A DNA stretch of 64,000 nt from NCBI GenBank assembly GCA_963920705.1, contig OY987229.1:23037728-23101727 (forward strand), in the 5' to 3' direction. The notes under the pieces were generated by a model. It searched no databases and was not told where the DNA came from. It was given only the letters and a program-made list of their open reading frames with translations. This DNA is from Odiellus spinosus (Eukaryota; Arthropoda; Arachnida; Opiliones; Phalangiidae). Both the position numbers and the translations under genes were made by a program. Below, in pieces: positions 24,991 through 37,730 of this stretch (positions are counted from its first letter, which is position 1; each line of letters begins with the position of its first letter).

Positions 24991-26725
24991 GTAATCGGTT
25001 CGGAGTGAGGAAATGATTTTAAATCTATTTACCCGAAATTCGGGGGCGATAATTAAAAGGCTTGACGTTATAGCAAAACCAAGAACATATGTTTTTCTTT
25101 TACGTGTCAAACTCTCGAGTGAGCGTCGTAAAAACTACATACGAGTAATGTTTCTAACAAGACTCCGTGATGTTTTTTCTCTCTCTCTCTCTCTCTTCAT
25201 GGTCATTGTTTTCTCTCATTTCCGAGCTATCTAGTTCCTTCAATTCCGGAAGAAGAAGAAGAAGTATATCCAGAAAAAGGATAAAAAAATCTGGTTCGAC
25301 CGGCCAGTCGCCCGAGCCACCCTTTAGCAATTACTCGATCGCGCACGGGCCATCTGGCCTGGCCGATTCAATTACGAGCTAGCATCGATTGTCTTGTCTA
25401 TCGTCTAGTGCCCGCCAGAGGCTCAATGAAGGAAACCCAACCAGAGAGAGATAGAGAGACCAAGAAAAATACGACGCTAGAAAATCATCTACCCAAGAGA
25501 AGAGACACTGACAAAGACAACTACCGCGTCACGTGGGAAAGACTTGTAGTCCTTCTTTTCCCCGGGACAATTTCAACCTTGAAATTGACTTAATTGCGTA
25601 GGAAAAACCCATATATAAATCACTAATAAAAGCCTTAAATTATAATTATTATTATTACTGAACGCTAACAAAGTTATAGTAAGGGTTAATTTCATCCGAG
25701 TCTTCCGTTCGCTTCGTTTTTCCCAACATCGTGTCGGATATGTCGAAGCGTTACTTCTCTATACCGTGATCTCATTAGACAAGCGCTGCCTATAAATTCC
25801 CTGGGCGATCAATCACGGGAACACTGACACAAAGACCACGCGGTTCGGGTCCCGGCAAGAAACGCTTCATCCCCGCACACGCCCCTCAACCATCCGTAAA
25901 AAGAAGATAATGGCAAGAGGGTTTCCTTTATCATCACGGGACGAGAATAAAAGCGCTTTACGGTCTAGCCACGAAGCGCGCTCGACCTACGGCTCTTATA
26001 AAGGTTAAGGACTAACTCTATATAGCTCTCTCAATAGTTGCCGAGTCCCAGAGCCGATGGCATTCTTCCGATGTCCAAATAAAAAAAAAAGGCTTAGAAA
26101 AACTATCGATAGAGTTAACTCTATAAGAAAGATTGACACTTTGGAATTCCGACAGACTCCAGCGACGGGAGAAAAAAAATCTTCTATAATAGAACCACAA
26201 TGACTTTTCAACGCCTTCGAAAGAAGAGATCTATTGATAGAAAAGGAGTGCCCTACACTGAAAACGCAGCCTGAACACGGTTAACGGCTTATCCAGCCTT
26301 TTTCAGACAATAATAGACGTTCTTTCGCATTTACGAGCTAATAGAAAAATCGAGATTCTATAGAGAGAAAGAAAAGTCGCTGCTAATGACCAAAACATCA
26401 GGCTAGACAAACGTGGTTTAAGTGACGTCACGAACAAACCTTATGTTAATAAAAATAGACAGGTTGACAAATGGTACTTAACATCAAGTAAATACCATGC
26501 GAGGACGATGTGGAATAGATCTACAATCATGCAAACGGAAACTAGCCTCAATTCCTTCAGTGATTGTTAAGAGTAAACGCACTAGGGGGTCCACTATCTG
26601 AAACTAGGTCAATTAGAAATCCCCTCACGAAATATAATTTGGGTTACTTTTGAGTCATTTCTTAAAAAAAAAAAAACGGAACAAAAGATATTATGAAAGT
26701 TGGGTCCACTCGCCATCGTTTTACG

Positions 26726-26752
26726 AAAAAAAAAAAAAAAAAAAAAAAAAAA
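26726..26752 (+). repeat. Poly-A tract, 27 A
   Basis: A second long A run follows a shorter one at 26665-26676. I see no retroposed unit upstream of it that could be named. Confidence 0.9.
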
Positions 26753-27219
26753 CTTTTCCATTCATCCGCGGGAGTTGGAACTTCCGAAAATTTCCACTCA
26801 TTCTTTTTAATTATTATTTTCAATCGGAAAAATTGGACGCGTGGAACAAAAGGAGCAGCCGAGGAGAAAGAAGATGAATTAATTTGGCGAAAAGAGGAAG
26901 GACAATGGCCGCGTGCCTCGAAAAGCGAACTAACCCTGCCGCCTATTCGCGCGTACTAAGACGAACGAACCAAAAATGGTACTTGACTAAGGAGGAAAGC
27001 GTTAGTCATTGAATAGCCAGTGATTATAGCTAACGAAGATACGCCACGTTCGAGAGAGAAAGTGGAATAGGGTTGAGACCACAATTTTCCAATGGTGTAG
27101 TTCGTTCTTAAAACGGTCAACGAACATAAAGAGATTGATATACAGATCTTTAGAATTACGCTTTCCGAATCTTGGATCACTTCAAGATGGTCAACAATTA
27201 TAGGCGAGTTCTTTTTTAA

Positions 27220-27352
27220 AGGTATAATGACATCACAAATTATTTGGCAAGATTATTCCTTACTAAATGTTGTTCTATACGAAATAATTTGATTTTTGAA
27301 GCGAAACAAATGATTAAGTCAATATCAGAGTGAAAATGAGTAGGTAGTCCCT
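27220..27352 (+). mobile_element. Possible short T2-like MITE
   Basis: TTAA at 27216-27219 and 27353-27356 encloses 133 bp opening AGGTATAATGAC and closing GGTAGTCCCT. Only the first few terminal bases are inverted copies, so the pair could be chance. Confidence 0.3.
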
Positions 27353-28865
27353 TTAAACGCCGCACCTATTGTAGCGAGAATCGCTAAGGGTAACGAAAAC
27401 TAAATAGCCGTATAAGAATCGTATCCTTTATATAGAAGGAAGAGCTAGGCGTGAGTAATTGACACTAGGGACCACGAGCGCTTTAGCTGACCCTTATAAC
27501 GTATATTCGCGACGTCCAGAGCTTTATTATTAAGGCAAAGGGGTTCGGCCTAGCTACGGCGCGGATGATTAACGCGAAATAACGAAGTTAGTCGCCAGAG
27601 AGCGAAAGCGAGAGTAGTCGGGGGTCCCTCCTCTCTTTTGTCGACGCTTAGATTAACTTCTAGCTCTTAGAGATCTCCGTATACTCGTTACAACTATATT
27701 TATATACTAGAACCATCTTCAATTCGCGCCTTAATCAGTTACATAGAACTACTTTCATCCTTACCGAGTTATATATCGAGTATCAATACGCCTCCGTCTT
27801 GACTATAGTTTGAAAAATAGAGGGTTCCATACACCGTATAAGGGAAAATCTTCCAGCTCTTTCGAGCGAGCCATAAGACCAAGAACGTCTCTATAATTCG
27901 AAAGCTTACAATATTAGAGAGACCCGATTCATAGTTGAAAAATTTTCTCCCCATAGAATCGATTGAAATAAGCGAGCGGGGAAATATTATAAAGTCAACA
28001 AAATATACTCGAGAAATGCTTTCAAATAACGTATAAATTATCTTCGCGCGCTTATATTAAAGAGGGATATGGGGGCCTTACCCCCAAAGGACCCTATAAG
28101 ACGCCTAAAAGAGGGACGACACTCTCTACACTCTCAAAGAACGTACTTAAAAATAGAAAACTCAGTCGAAGAAGTCGCAAATTCTCCTTACGAAAGTTAG
28201 AGGAGAGAGATTGAAAAATGGTACACGGAACGTGTACGTTTAGTTTACTTTACAACCGAATTATGACGTCACTATTAAATTCTAGAAGGTAAGCTTGACG
28301 TATACGTACGAGTTCTAACTGCAATTTCTTAACCCGTCTCTTCTTCGTTTACTACGAGGCGAGAGGGAAAAAGTTGAGCATCGAACGAATGCATAATTCA
28401 AACTTCTCTCTCGAAGCGAGTGAGTGAGCGAGCGAGATTCGGAATATTAACGCGGATAGGAAATATACCTAGCGTCTTTTATAAGCGGTGAAAGTATAGA
28501 TATACTTATATAGCGAATGCCATCACTAAAGTTTTTATCTGTCCCACGTTCGCGACTCTTCTTTCGCCTCCATCGCTTACCATTAAAGAGACAACGCGAG
28601 TTCATTTTCGCATTTGATTCTTTACTGACCATGCAAAAACGCCTAAAAACCTTTACTAGTCGTGTCTACACGCGTAACATAGCCGCGAGTTCATATCGAA
28701 GAGCTATTTTAAAGTAAAATCATATTGGGCTTCATTTTGAATCTGAAATTCATTCAATTTTCGCTAAATTTCCCTGATTTCTAAGAACCACGAATTCCTT
28801 AGAAACCTTAGACTAGTTTGAGTTATATTTATAAACATTTTAACCGCGGTGGAAATCGATACAAT

Positions 28866-29284
28866 CAGAGGTATATAATAACCCCCTTTCGGGGGGAAGT
28901 ATGAAAGCCCCTATACTACCAATGCTAAAAATCACGAACAACAAGAGCCCGTTGCTGACTATCTAGGCCACTAGCTCGCGCTGGACTTCTCAATGTCGCT
29001 ACTCTAGTAAATGGTCTTTGTATAAACAAGACGGCTCGATTTGTGTTTAGAACTTCCTGTCTCGGGAGTCAGGCTGTCTGTTAAATTGGAGTCGAAGGTT
29101 GACTTCGGCTCGCGAGTTCCGGAAGCGCGCGTAGGGAAAATTTAGCGAGGTTCAAAATGGTGTAACTATTTTTTGGGAGTAAAGCGGTGTGTCGATCCGC
29201 CGCGATTTACGCCGGGCACTCGTTGTTCGTCGATTTTGCCTACCTTTCATACTTCCCCCCGAAGGGGGTTATTATATACCTCTG
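28866..29284 (+). mobile_element. MITE with 41-bp inverted repeats, target duplication ATACAAT
   Basis: The left end opens CAGAGGTATATAATAACC and the right end is its reverse complement over about 41 bp, with one or two differences in the CCCTTTCGGGGG part. ATACAAT is repeated exactly at 28859-28865 and 29285-29291. The 419-bp body has no coding frame that I recognise. It is the only copy in the window. Confidence 0.9.
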
Positions 29285-30431
29285 ATACAATGAAGTTAAG
29301 ATACAGAACGCACTACCTGTATGATTTTCACTCTATCGGATATAAACAGGTGGACACACTATGGCTATATTAGAGAAGATACAAAAGTGTATATGTATTT
29401 ATGACGCCAGATATATACGTGAATTGAGTCGTATATGATGGACCCCCTGATATATCTGATCATTAGCATAGAACTTCCATATATAAGCGAGCTCGGGCGC
29501 CTTTTCTTTTCGTTCGCGAAAAATCAATTCTTTCGAGGAAATCGTATATCGACGAATATTTGAATCTTATATAATATTAGAGAATATTCGCGGAACAGGG
29601 TTGAATGAAGTCATCATACCGTAAGCTCTTTATATAGAGAGATAAAGGGGTAGTGATGGTACGAGGGAGTTTATCTATTCAATCGGTAGAACGCGTACAG
29701 AAACTTTGCTATATTTAGAGATACTATTTGGTTCGGGCGCATCTGCATGTTATTGGCATTGGGGGAAATATGACGGGTGCAGTTTCCCGCAGTCGAGTGA
29801 CATGACCCGCGTCAGGAAAGATTCGGAAAACGCGTACGTATACTTCAAGAACGACTTCTCTTATTATTCGAATGTTAAGTATATTAGGTAAGCTATTTAT
29901 TTCGCGTGAAGAAACATCTTCGGAAGCCAACTGTCTATCTCAGCTAAAGCCTTGTTAGAAAATAAACAAATTCAACTATAATTCCAGATATTTCAATATT
30001 TTGTCGCGAAAATCTCTAAATCATAATTATGTTTTGACCGAATAAAAAAATAAAAAAATTTCGCGTGTTTATATTAACGTTTAAGAGAAGTTTGCATAAA
30101 GATAAACACTATGGCGGATTAATATATAATGTTAAAACTTTAGAAGAAAGAGTAAGTGCCAACTATTACTGAATATCGTTTTTGAAAACACCAGAATAAG
30201 AGAAATACATTTATACGCGCATTGTTACGAACAACGCGATTTATCCATCATAATGTTTTCATGTTTGAATGATTGATGAAAAAAGGCGTTACATAAGTAC
30301 ATATACTCTCCAAAAGGTGGAAGGGTGGAAGATTGATAATTGCTTAGAACGACATTCATAGATTCGAGCATTAGGGAATTTAGAGTTTTTCCTAAGCCTT
30401 GGCCGGAATTTCCACTATATCTAGTTACGAC

Positions 30432-30712
30432 CAAGGAGGATCAGAGAAGGAGAGGAAATGTGGGGCTGCGTTGAGTTAGAGAGAGAAGAGCCAACCTCCC
30501 ACTCGGGTGGAAAGGGGGGATAGGAAATTCTCGAGGTAAACTGTTGTCACGTGGTCGCTAGCTAACGCGTCTCATAAAGGATTCGTTTTACCCACGCGAC
30601 AACATTTTACCACGAAACGTCTCTACCCCCGTTCTCCCAGAGTGGGAGTTTAGGCCGACGCAGTAGGAACCGCGCCGTCCCCACATTTCCTCTCCTTCTC
30701 TGATCCTCCTTG
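30432..30712 (+). mobile_element. MITE family B, copy 3, target duplication TTACGAC
   Basis: The 281-bp copy opens CAAGGAGGATCAGAGAAG, a terminal variant shared with copy 4. TTACGAC is repeated exactly at 30425-30431 and 30713-30719. It lacks the short GTCTGTCCCCC insert present in copies 1 and 4. Confidence 0.95.
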
Positions 30713-31282
30713 TTACGACTTCGCGATACAAAATCGACCAAGGTGGCTGCTATTTCTACTAGCTAAGCCTTGGCTACGTATATTCTCTTCCAAGAGCCGA
30801 AAGCTAATATTCAAAGTTAATCAATAACGAAAGCAACGATATAGAAGTTGTCTTATGGCGTAATATTCCGCTTGGACAACCAAACCACCTGGATTGGAAG
30901 ACACGACAGCGCGACAGCTTTATAACCCCCCCCCCTCCCAAAAACTAGCAAAATAATAAAGATTGTAATTATTTGTTACAACCAAAACCGTGACAACAGA
31001 CACAAACAGCGTTTAAATTATATTATACCGTTATATGAGCGATATAATTTTAACCTAAAATATTTATATTGTGTTGTAAATGTAGTGAATATATATCTTA
31101 ATTGGGTATCTCTTCGCTAAGTCCTAGCCTTAGTCTTATTGCTTTCAACAAAAAAATAACGCAACAAAAAACGGCACTTTTTTCTTTGATATGATTGGAG
31201 TAAGCTCGTTTTCAAAATTTACGATATATATAAAGTAATTACGATTTTAACTAGTAATTTACATCACTACGAGAGTAACCCC

Positions 31283-32071
31283 AGGGTTGCCACAGTTTTT
31301 TCAGAGTCAAATTTCCTGACTTTTCCAGGTTTTTCCCTGACCTTTTCAGCTAATACTACCCAATTTTTAACCTTTTATTTTTTATATAATCGCTAAACTT
31401 TGTTGCAGGCGTATCTTTGTTCTAATCTATACAACTGACACGGTCAGCTGAGAATCTTTTTCGCAGATAACGATTGTAATTTCCTGGCTTCTTGAAAGAT
31501 CTTTAAATTCCCTGACTTTATTGGTGCATTTTAAAATTCCCTGACTTTATTGGTGCATTTTAAAATTCCCTGACTTTATTGGTGCATTTTAAAATTCCCT
31601 GACTTTATTGGTGCATTTTAAAATTCCCCGACTTTATTGGTGCATTTTAAAATTCCCTGACTTTATTGGTGCATTTTAAAATTCCCTAACTTTATTGGTG
31701 CATTTTAAAATTCCCTGACTTTATTGGTGCATTTTAAAATTCCCTGATTTTATTGGTGCATTTTAAAATTCCCTGATTTTATTGGTGCATTTTAAAATTC
31801 CCTGACTTTATTGGTGCATTTTAAAATTCCCTAACTTTATTGGTGCATTTTAAAATTCCCTGACTTTATTGGTGCATTTTAAAATTCCCTAACTTTATTG
31901 GTGCATTTTAAAATTCCCTGACTTTATTGGTGCATTTTAAAATTCCCTGACTTTATTGGTGCATTTTAAAATTCCCTGATTTTATTGGTGCATTTTAAAA
32001 TTCCCTGATTTTATTGGTGCATTTTAAAATTCCCTGACTTTTCCCTGTTTTCCCTGACCCGTGGCAACCCT
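31283..32071 (+). mobile_element. Transposon-like unit enclosing a 29-bp tandem array
   Basis: AGGGTTGCCAC at the left (31283-31293) and GTGGCAACCCT at the right (32061-32071) form an 11-bp inverted repeat. The flanks TAACCCC (31276-31282) and TAACCCG (32072-32078) agree at six of seven bases and may be a target duplication. Most of the interior is the tandem array at 31504-32050. Outside the array, CCCTGAC and TTTCCCTG words continue to both ends, so the array probably expanded from subterminal repeats of the element. Confidence 0.75.
31504..32050 (+). repeat. 29-bp tandem array, 18 full units
   Basis: The unit contains AATTCCCTGACTTTATTGG followed by TGCATTTTAA. The CCCTGA landmark recurs exactly every 29 bp from 31514 to 32036, giving 18 intervals with no indel. 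Units differ by single changes only, mainly CTGAC, CTAAC, CTGATT and CCCGAC. The regular period and low divergence point to recent expansion. There are no unique spacers, so this is not a CRISPR-like array. Confidence 0.97.
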
Positions 32072-32078
32072 TAACCCG

Positions 32079-34656
32079 GTACAACAGGCATCTTTTGATT
32101 TAAATCAATATCAAATCCCGAATTATTTCAACAATTCAGAGATATTTCCCGAAGGTTTATTAATACTACGCAAAAGCGTTCATTTTTAGAAGTAAAAATG
32201 TATTCATTTCCATCCCTTTTAAGCTTTAAGCGAGGGAATTCGTATCATATACGAATATTATTTGTTAATTTTTATTTGGCGTATTTAGGCGCCGACGAAA
32301 CGGGGAAAATGGTAATTTAGACTTAAATACGACGAGAATGACAAACAATTTATTGCCCAATGTCCTATTATAAGCGCGGGAGGGAATAGTTTCGCATACG
32401 TAATTGAGACTACTATACGGGCTTTCAAATTAAAACGATCTAATAATTAAAGTTATAACGGTTACTTGGCCCACGAACCATCCAAATTTCGGTTCGCCTA
32501 ATCTATTTTCACCTCCCAATTTAAATTTAACGAAATTAGTCGCTAAGCCTATTTGGTAAAACCCGGGAGTCACGGCGCCAATTTAATTGAATTCGAGGGT
32601 GGAATAGTAATGATATTCCAGCGAATAGGGCTTTTAAATTTTCAATCGAGCTCGCTCGACGCTTCCTTACGACAATTAGAAAATATTCAAATATTCATTT
32701 TCAACTCACCCGAGGTGTTTAAAATTACGGACGATTAGATATCCAGAATATTCCGCCGCAAACTCAGAACCCAAAAAACAAGAGAACCTATAATAAAAAA
32801 AGAAAAAAACAATTTCGCGATTAAACACCTTGAACCAGTTTAATTTTACGAGTTTAAAATAAAGTCTACCTAAAGCCGTTTTCCCCCATTTCAATAATAT
32901 TTTCCCCAAAAATGGGGTGAATAGAAATTGGGGGGTTTGAACTGGACCTATTGTTTCAAAAATTATACCCTAAGAATGGCCTCAGAAAGATTAGCCAAGA
33001 CGCAAACACGGCCTAGACACTTCTTTTTCTATTTCCGGTAGATAAGAAAATTCAAGGGATAATAAAGTTAAATCGGGTTAACTTTTCAGACTTTTAATTA
33101 CCGTTTTGGAAAGGTCGAACTGTAAAGATTTGGGGTCAACTGTAAACGTCTTTTGTCAAAGATTTGAATTATTGGTTTGAAAAATTGATTTGAATAAATA
33201 AAATCGGTTGCAAAATTTTTCAAAACATTTGTCTAATTTGAAATTAGTTTTTTAGTAACCAGTATAATCTTGCCTAAAATTGTCAGTTTTGTAGCGCTGA
33301 AGTAACGAGATCCATAGTTGCAACCCGAGTAAATTGACCCTGGAAGTCTACACAGATATTCGGGTGATCAAAGTCACAATTGGGATACGGGCAAGGGTAA
33401 AATGAAAGAATTAGGCCATAATTAGGCTTATTGACGTCATATTTTTAACCCCCTATCTCCTACTTTGTTTAACAAATAAAAATTGAAATTGCACAAAAGA
33501 ATTTCAATGCCATCTAATTAAAAAACCTATTTAGTCCCCGCTTAAAATTGACGTTGCCAAGATTAAAACAATTTTAAATAGCAAGACATTTCATTCTCCC
33601 TTTTCATACAATATTAACAAACCGGAAACCAGCTAAGAAATGCATAAAATAACTCATTTTTAACTCGAATTTCGTCATTGTATTTTATCTATACTATTAT
33701 TAACACTAATATCTTTTAAAACGAATTTTCCCACTCTACCCCACCTCAAACCAACTAGCTGATAAAAAAACTACCCCGATTCTCCAATTGTTTGATGTAA
33801 TTAAATAGCTATTACATAAACGCGACCCGCTAACCCGTTACGACTAAAACCCTTCAAATTAAATAAAACATTAACCAGGAAATCCAAAATTATCACGCGT
33901 ATTTTTTTGGGGTTCAAAACACGAAGCCAAGAATTCGTTCAAAGGTCAAAGTGATACCGAAAAAACAAAGAGATTTAAAATAACGATCACCCCCCTCCCG
34001 AATTCATTGACCCGATGGGAAAAATCTTATTATAAAAGGGTTAAGATGCTAGAGAACAAAGTGGGTCAAATGTTGGAATTGGGAAATAAGTTAGGTTTTT
34101 TTTTATTTTATTAAATACGCGTGGTTTAATTTGGTGTCTGTAGGGAATCGTGCCAAATACAAGGTCTTTCGAACGGGCTTCCGGTCTTGGAAGTCCAAGA
34201 AAGAAACGAGAAAAACGAAAATAAGAATGATCTTATTATTCGAGATCACCTAAGGGTTTCGCTAAAAATCTAGGATATACTTGGTTTTATAAAAAAAGAA
34301 GTTTACACTATGGTGTAAATCTACGGCGTAGTGATACACTAGCAATATTAAATCCGCGAGAAAAGTAGTTTCCGCTACAATACTGTCTAAATTCTCGCGT
34401 TTCCGTTCGCAGGAACTTCCGCTTTCACCGTTCGTTCTCGAGTTTTAAGACAATAGACTTTGGTCATCCCAAAATGCTATTAGCATTATATCTTCTTAAA
34501 AAGAATGATACTGGGATAATAGAAATAATTGGAAAACAACTTCTAATTAAAAACAAAGTAGTTGTTTGTCGAAAACGAAGTACTGATCTTTCTATTTTAT
34601 CTATTGTTCTTTTTACCAGGGGTTTTAAAAATACGTAGGTTAAACAAACCATCAGA
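32079..34656. other. No gene recognised
   Basis: AT-rich unique sequence with family F copy 2 at 33101 and a lone CATTTCATTCTCCC at 33587, which resembles a family C end without TTAA. No coding signal was found. Confidence 0.5.
33101..33215 (+). repeat. Dispersed repeat family F, copy 2
   Basis: ACCGTTTTGGAAAGGTCGAA and ATTTGGGGTCAACTGTAAA match the block at 24868. Similarity fades after about 110 bp. The nature of the element is unknown. Confidence 0.45.
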
Positions 34657-34663
34657 GTATAAT

Positions 34664-35000
34664 CAGAAGCCGATGAAACCCTCCTTTGAAGTCTATTACT
34701 CCCGGGTCTTGTCTACCCCTCTCTGTATGGGTTATTCTCAAAAGGCGCGATTCGTACGCCTCCTAACGGTAGATATTTTCGGAGCGGGAGTTCGTCGAGC
34801 GAATATCTCTAGCTGCCTCGGAGTTCGTCCAAAAAACGTCGTCGTTTGTGGAGAGAGAGAATTTCCAATTTTCCGTAGACAGGGGGGATGAAGTAGGACC
34901 CCTTCTAACTCGTAAAATTGGGAATTTTACCCATACAGAGAGGAGCGCTATATGGAACATTGGAGTAGTAGACTTCAAAGGAGGGTTTCATCGGCTTCTG
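34664..35000 (-). mobile_element. MITE family A, copy 4, inverted, target duplication GTATAAT
   Basis: The internal sequence runs opposite to the other five copies. The 7-bp repeat GTATAAT is perfect at 34657-34663 and 35001-35007. Length is 337 bp. The termini match those of the forward copies. Confidence 0.95.
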
Positions 35001-37007
35001 GTATAATTAAAAATATAATTTGTGGGATTGAAACTTAATATTTTAATTTTAATTCGATAAGTAAATAGATAGTGAAAGAAAAAAAAGAGTTAAAAAAAAA
35101 CACTCGATTGACGTCAATAAATAAACCTAATTATTTATTTTAACCCTTAATTGTCCTTATTTATTCTAATTGGGACTTTGATTTTCAGAAACCCCGATTT
35201 TTTTAACCTTTTCACGTAAACTAATAACTATTTAAGGGTGGAACTGATGGAAAAAAACCCGTTGATTTCAATGGAGATGTTAAGAAAAGATAGGAAATAG
35301 GTTTCAGCATTTTTGCACGTGTAGGTTTGAATATTTCAGGTAGCAAACGTCATGGTAATTTTTCTACATAACTAAAAACGTTGGGGGATTTTTTTTTATC
35401 CGTTCCATTCTGTATAGCTATTAGTTTCTTTAAAAAAAAAAAAAAAAAAAATCGGAGGGATCCAAATGATTTTGATGGGAGACGCGCGGTGCGTTGGGGG
35501 TAGGCTAAAAGCGACGCCAAATCATTTGCGAGCGAGGGGTTTTCCTAGAATCCCTCCGGCATTCCTTTATATACAAGAAACTTTTCTCTCCAGTCCTATC
35601 CTTCATTCAGTTCCGAAGGGAGACGAACTACGATCACCTATAAGATCTCGTTAAGTGCACGACTCACCTTTCCTTTAAACCTCTCGTCCAACCCAAACTC
35701 CAATCCCTCCCTATGGCATCATCTCATCCCATCGCTCTTCAGCTTCCCGCGCAGAGACGAGATAACAGATATTTTTAATTGGGAGTTTAGGTTAATTTCA
35801 AATTTCCTAATATATCAAATTTCGATGACGTCACGCGGGGGAATAAAGGGAGTTAGAGTGGTACAAAATCTTATCCGAGTGATCTCTAATCATTCAAATT
35901 GAATTTCCATGGGTAACTCGACTCTGCGCGCGTGCAGCATCATCCAAGCTGGGGAAACTTGGACAGGGGACCCCCCCCCCCCCTCACCTCTATAGAGAGC
36001 TGCAAGAAAGCGCTCTAAGGGGGCAGAACTCCCAAAGGAGTTTTGGGCACACCACCTTAGAGTCTGCCGCGAAGGGAGAGGTTATAGATGGCAAAATATA
36101 TATACCGTGTATGTAGACCGACACACGCGAGTACAAACACAGCGAGGTAAAGGTTTTTCTTTCACTTTCTCTAAGTTTGTATCTTTGCGCATTGGTGTAT
36201 AGTGTTTATACTCGGGCAAATAGTATACGTACACTGGTGAAACAAGCTCATTAGTAGCGTTGCCAAATGTTGTCCTTTCAACAAAGTCGAGCGCGCCCAA
36301 CTACTGATGGGGCGGGGGGTCGGTGGGGAAAGGGAGCCAGTAAGGGATAACGATCTCGTATCTTTTGTTTTTATCCTCCATGGCAGCCGCTTATAGATAT
36401 AGTAGATCCCATTCGGTACAAAAATAAATATACTTACATTTCTACAACTCTACGAATATCACGTTTATACTCATATTTTAACACTTTTCAGAGCACTCTT
36501 TTAATAAAACGACTGTTTAATAATTAATATTGATTCATTAAACCTTTAAAACAAATATATTTTATAATTTTAAATTATTTAAATACTATTCAAATACATT
36601 AAGAAGCCCCCACTAGTTAAACTTTAATATTATTTGGGAGTTAGGTTACATTACATTGTGCTTAAACGATGATCTCACCTCCCGCTATTAATAAATGAAA
36701 TCAAGGTCGCCTATTAATAAATCAGCGAGCCCGCCTAAAAACCCCTCTCCATCATCCCATTATGTGTAGACGCCGCTACCCTTTTACACCAACATCCCAG
36801 ACCGTTAGCTAAGCCTAACGTCCCCCTCAAATAAATCATATTGAAAAATAAACTTACATTACATTTATCGTCTCGATTTGTATTATTTTCAATCAATCTA
36901 CATTTGAAGCATCTTTCCGTCAAACATTTCGCGACTTTAATACGATTTAAAACACATTTTTACACGATTTTTTTAAGACCAATCTAATTAGCGATCATTC
37001 ACAATGC

Positions 37008-37045
37008 GGTATATAAAACAAACTGATGAGGTCACGACTCTCGAC
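37008..37045 (+). promoter_or_regulatory. Possible TATA-type core promoter
   Basis: GGTATATAAAACA at 37009-37021 resembles a TATA box. An initiator would be expected near 37040, and the paired E2F-type sites follow within 170 bp. No downstream coding exon was found, so this is tentative. Confidence 0.25.
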
Positions 37046-37087
37046 TCCTCGAGTCTTACCTTTTGGGGGGAAAAAATTGAGTTTAAC

Positions 37088-37201
37088 GGCGCGCCATCTA
37101 TGAATCATCGATGTTTGGCGGGAAAACAAAAATTAAGGAATTGGCGGGGCGCCATCTATGAATCTTTTTTTGTTTGGCGGGAAAACGAATATAAAGAATT
37201 A
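37088..37201 (+). repeat. Tandem duplication with paired E2F-type sites
   Basis: Unit 1 (37088-37142) and unit 2 (37143-37201) share a GCGCCATCTATGAATC block, then TTTGGCGGGAAA, then an A-rich tail ending GAATT. TTTGGCGGGAAA at 37114-37125 and 37173-37184 is a perfect E2F/DP consensus. The reverse complement of GCGCCATCT is AGATGGCGC, a CTCF-core-like word that also resembles YY1 sites. A TATA-like TATATAAAA at 37010 lies upstream. The short frame across it is shaped by the duplication. Confidence 0.75.
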
Positions 37202-37369
37202 TTTGTGTTTCGAATGTTGTGAAAGCTACAAATTAAGAATAAAGGTTGAAACTAAAATATTAATTTACATTATCGATGAAAATATGTTGATTGTTATTAA
37301 TGAAACGGCTTGAATTGGTATAATAAATTTATGTGCAAGAATTAAATTATTTACCCGTTAAAAATAAGT

Positions 37370-37730
37370 TTAATAATGAAGTTAATGCGTGCTAATTTAA
37401 ATAATAATGAAGTTAATGTGTGTTAATTTAAATTTTAATGAAGTTAATGCGTGTTAATTTAAATAATAATGAAGTTAATGTGTGTTAATTTAAATTTTAA
37501 TGGAGTTAATGCTTGTTAATTTAAATAATAATGAAGTTAATGTGTGTTATTTTAAATAATAATGAAGTTAATGCGTGTTAATTTAAATTTTAATGAATTT
37601 AATGCGTTAATTTAAATAATAATGAAGTTAATGCGTGCTAATTTAAATTTTAATTAATTTAATACGTGTTAATTTAAATAATATTGAAGTTAATGGGTGT
37701 TAATTTAAATAATAATAAAGTTAATTAAAT
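37370..37730 (+). repeat. 31-bp AT-rich array, alternating subtypes
   Basis: GAAGTTAATGYGTG and TTAATTTAAA recur every 31 bp for about 11 to 12 units. The linker switches between AATAATGAAG and TTTTAATGAAG for the first several units, which gives a 62-bp higher-order period. Later units lose the alternation and a few bases. Confidence 0.9.

Larger units (their letters stand above)
25000..28858. other. No gene recognised
   Basis: Unique AT-rich DNA with a CT run near 25179, a poly-A at 26726, a full CRE TGACGTCA at 26423 and 28264, and many TATA words. CGTATACGTACG words at 13266 and 28298 suggest another small dispersed repeat. Confidence 0.5.

Noticed and set aside
31504-32050. CRISPR-like array
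   Set aside because: The units are directly adjacent with no unique spacers, so it is a minisatellite. The genome is also clearly eukaryotic.
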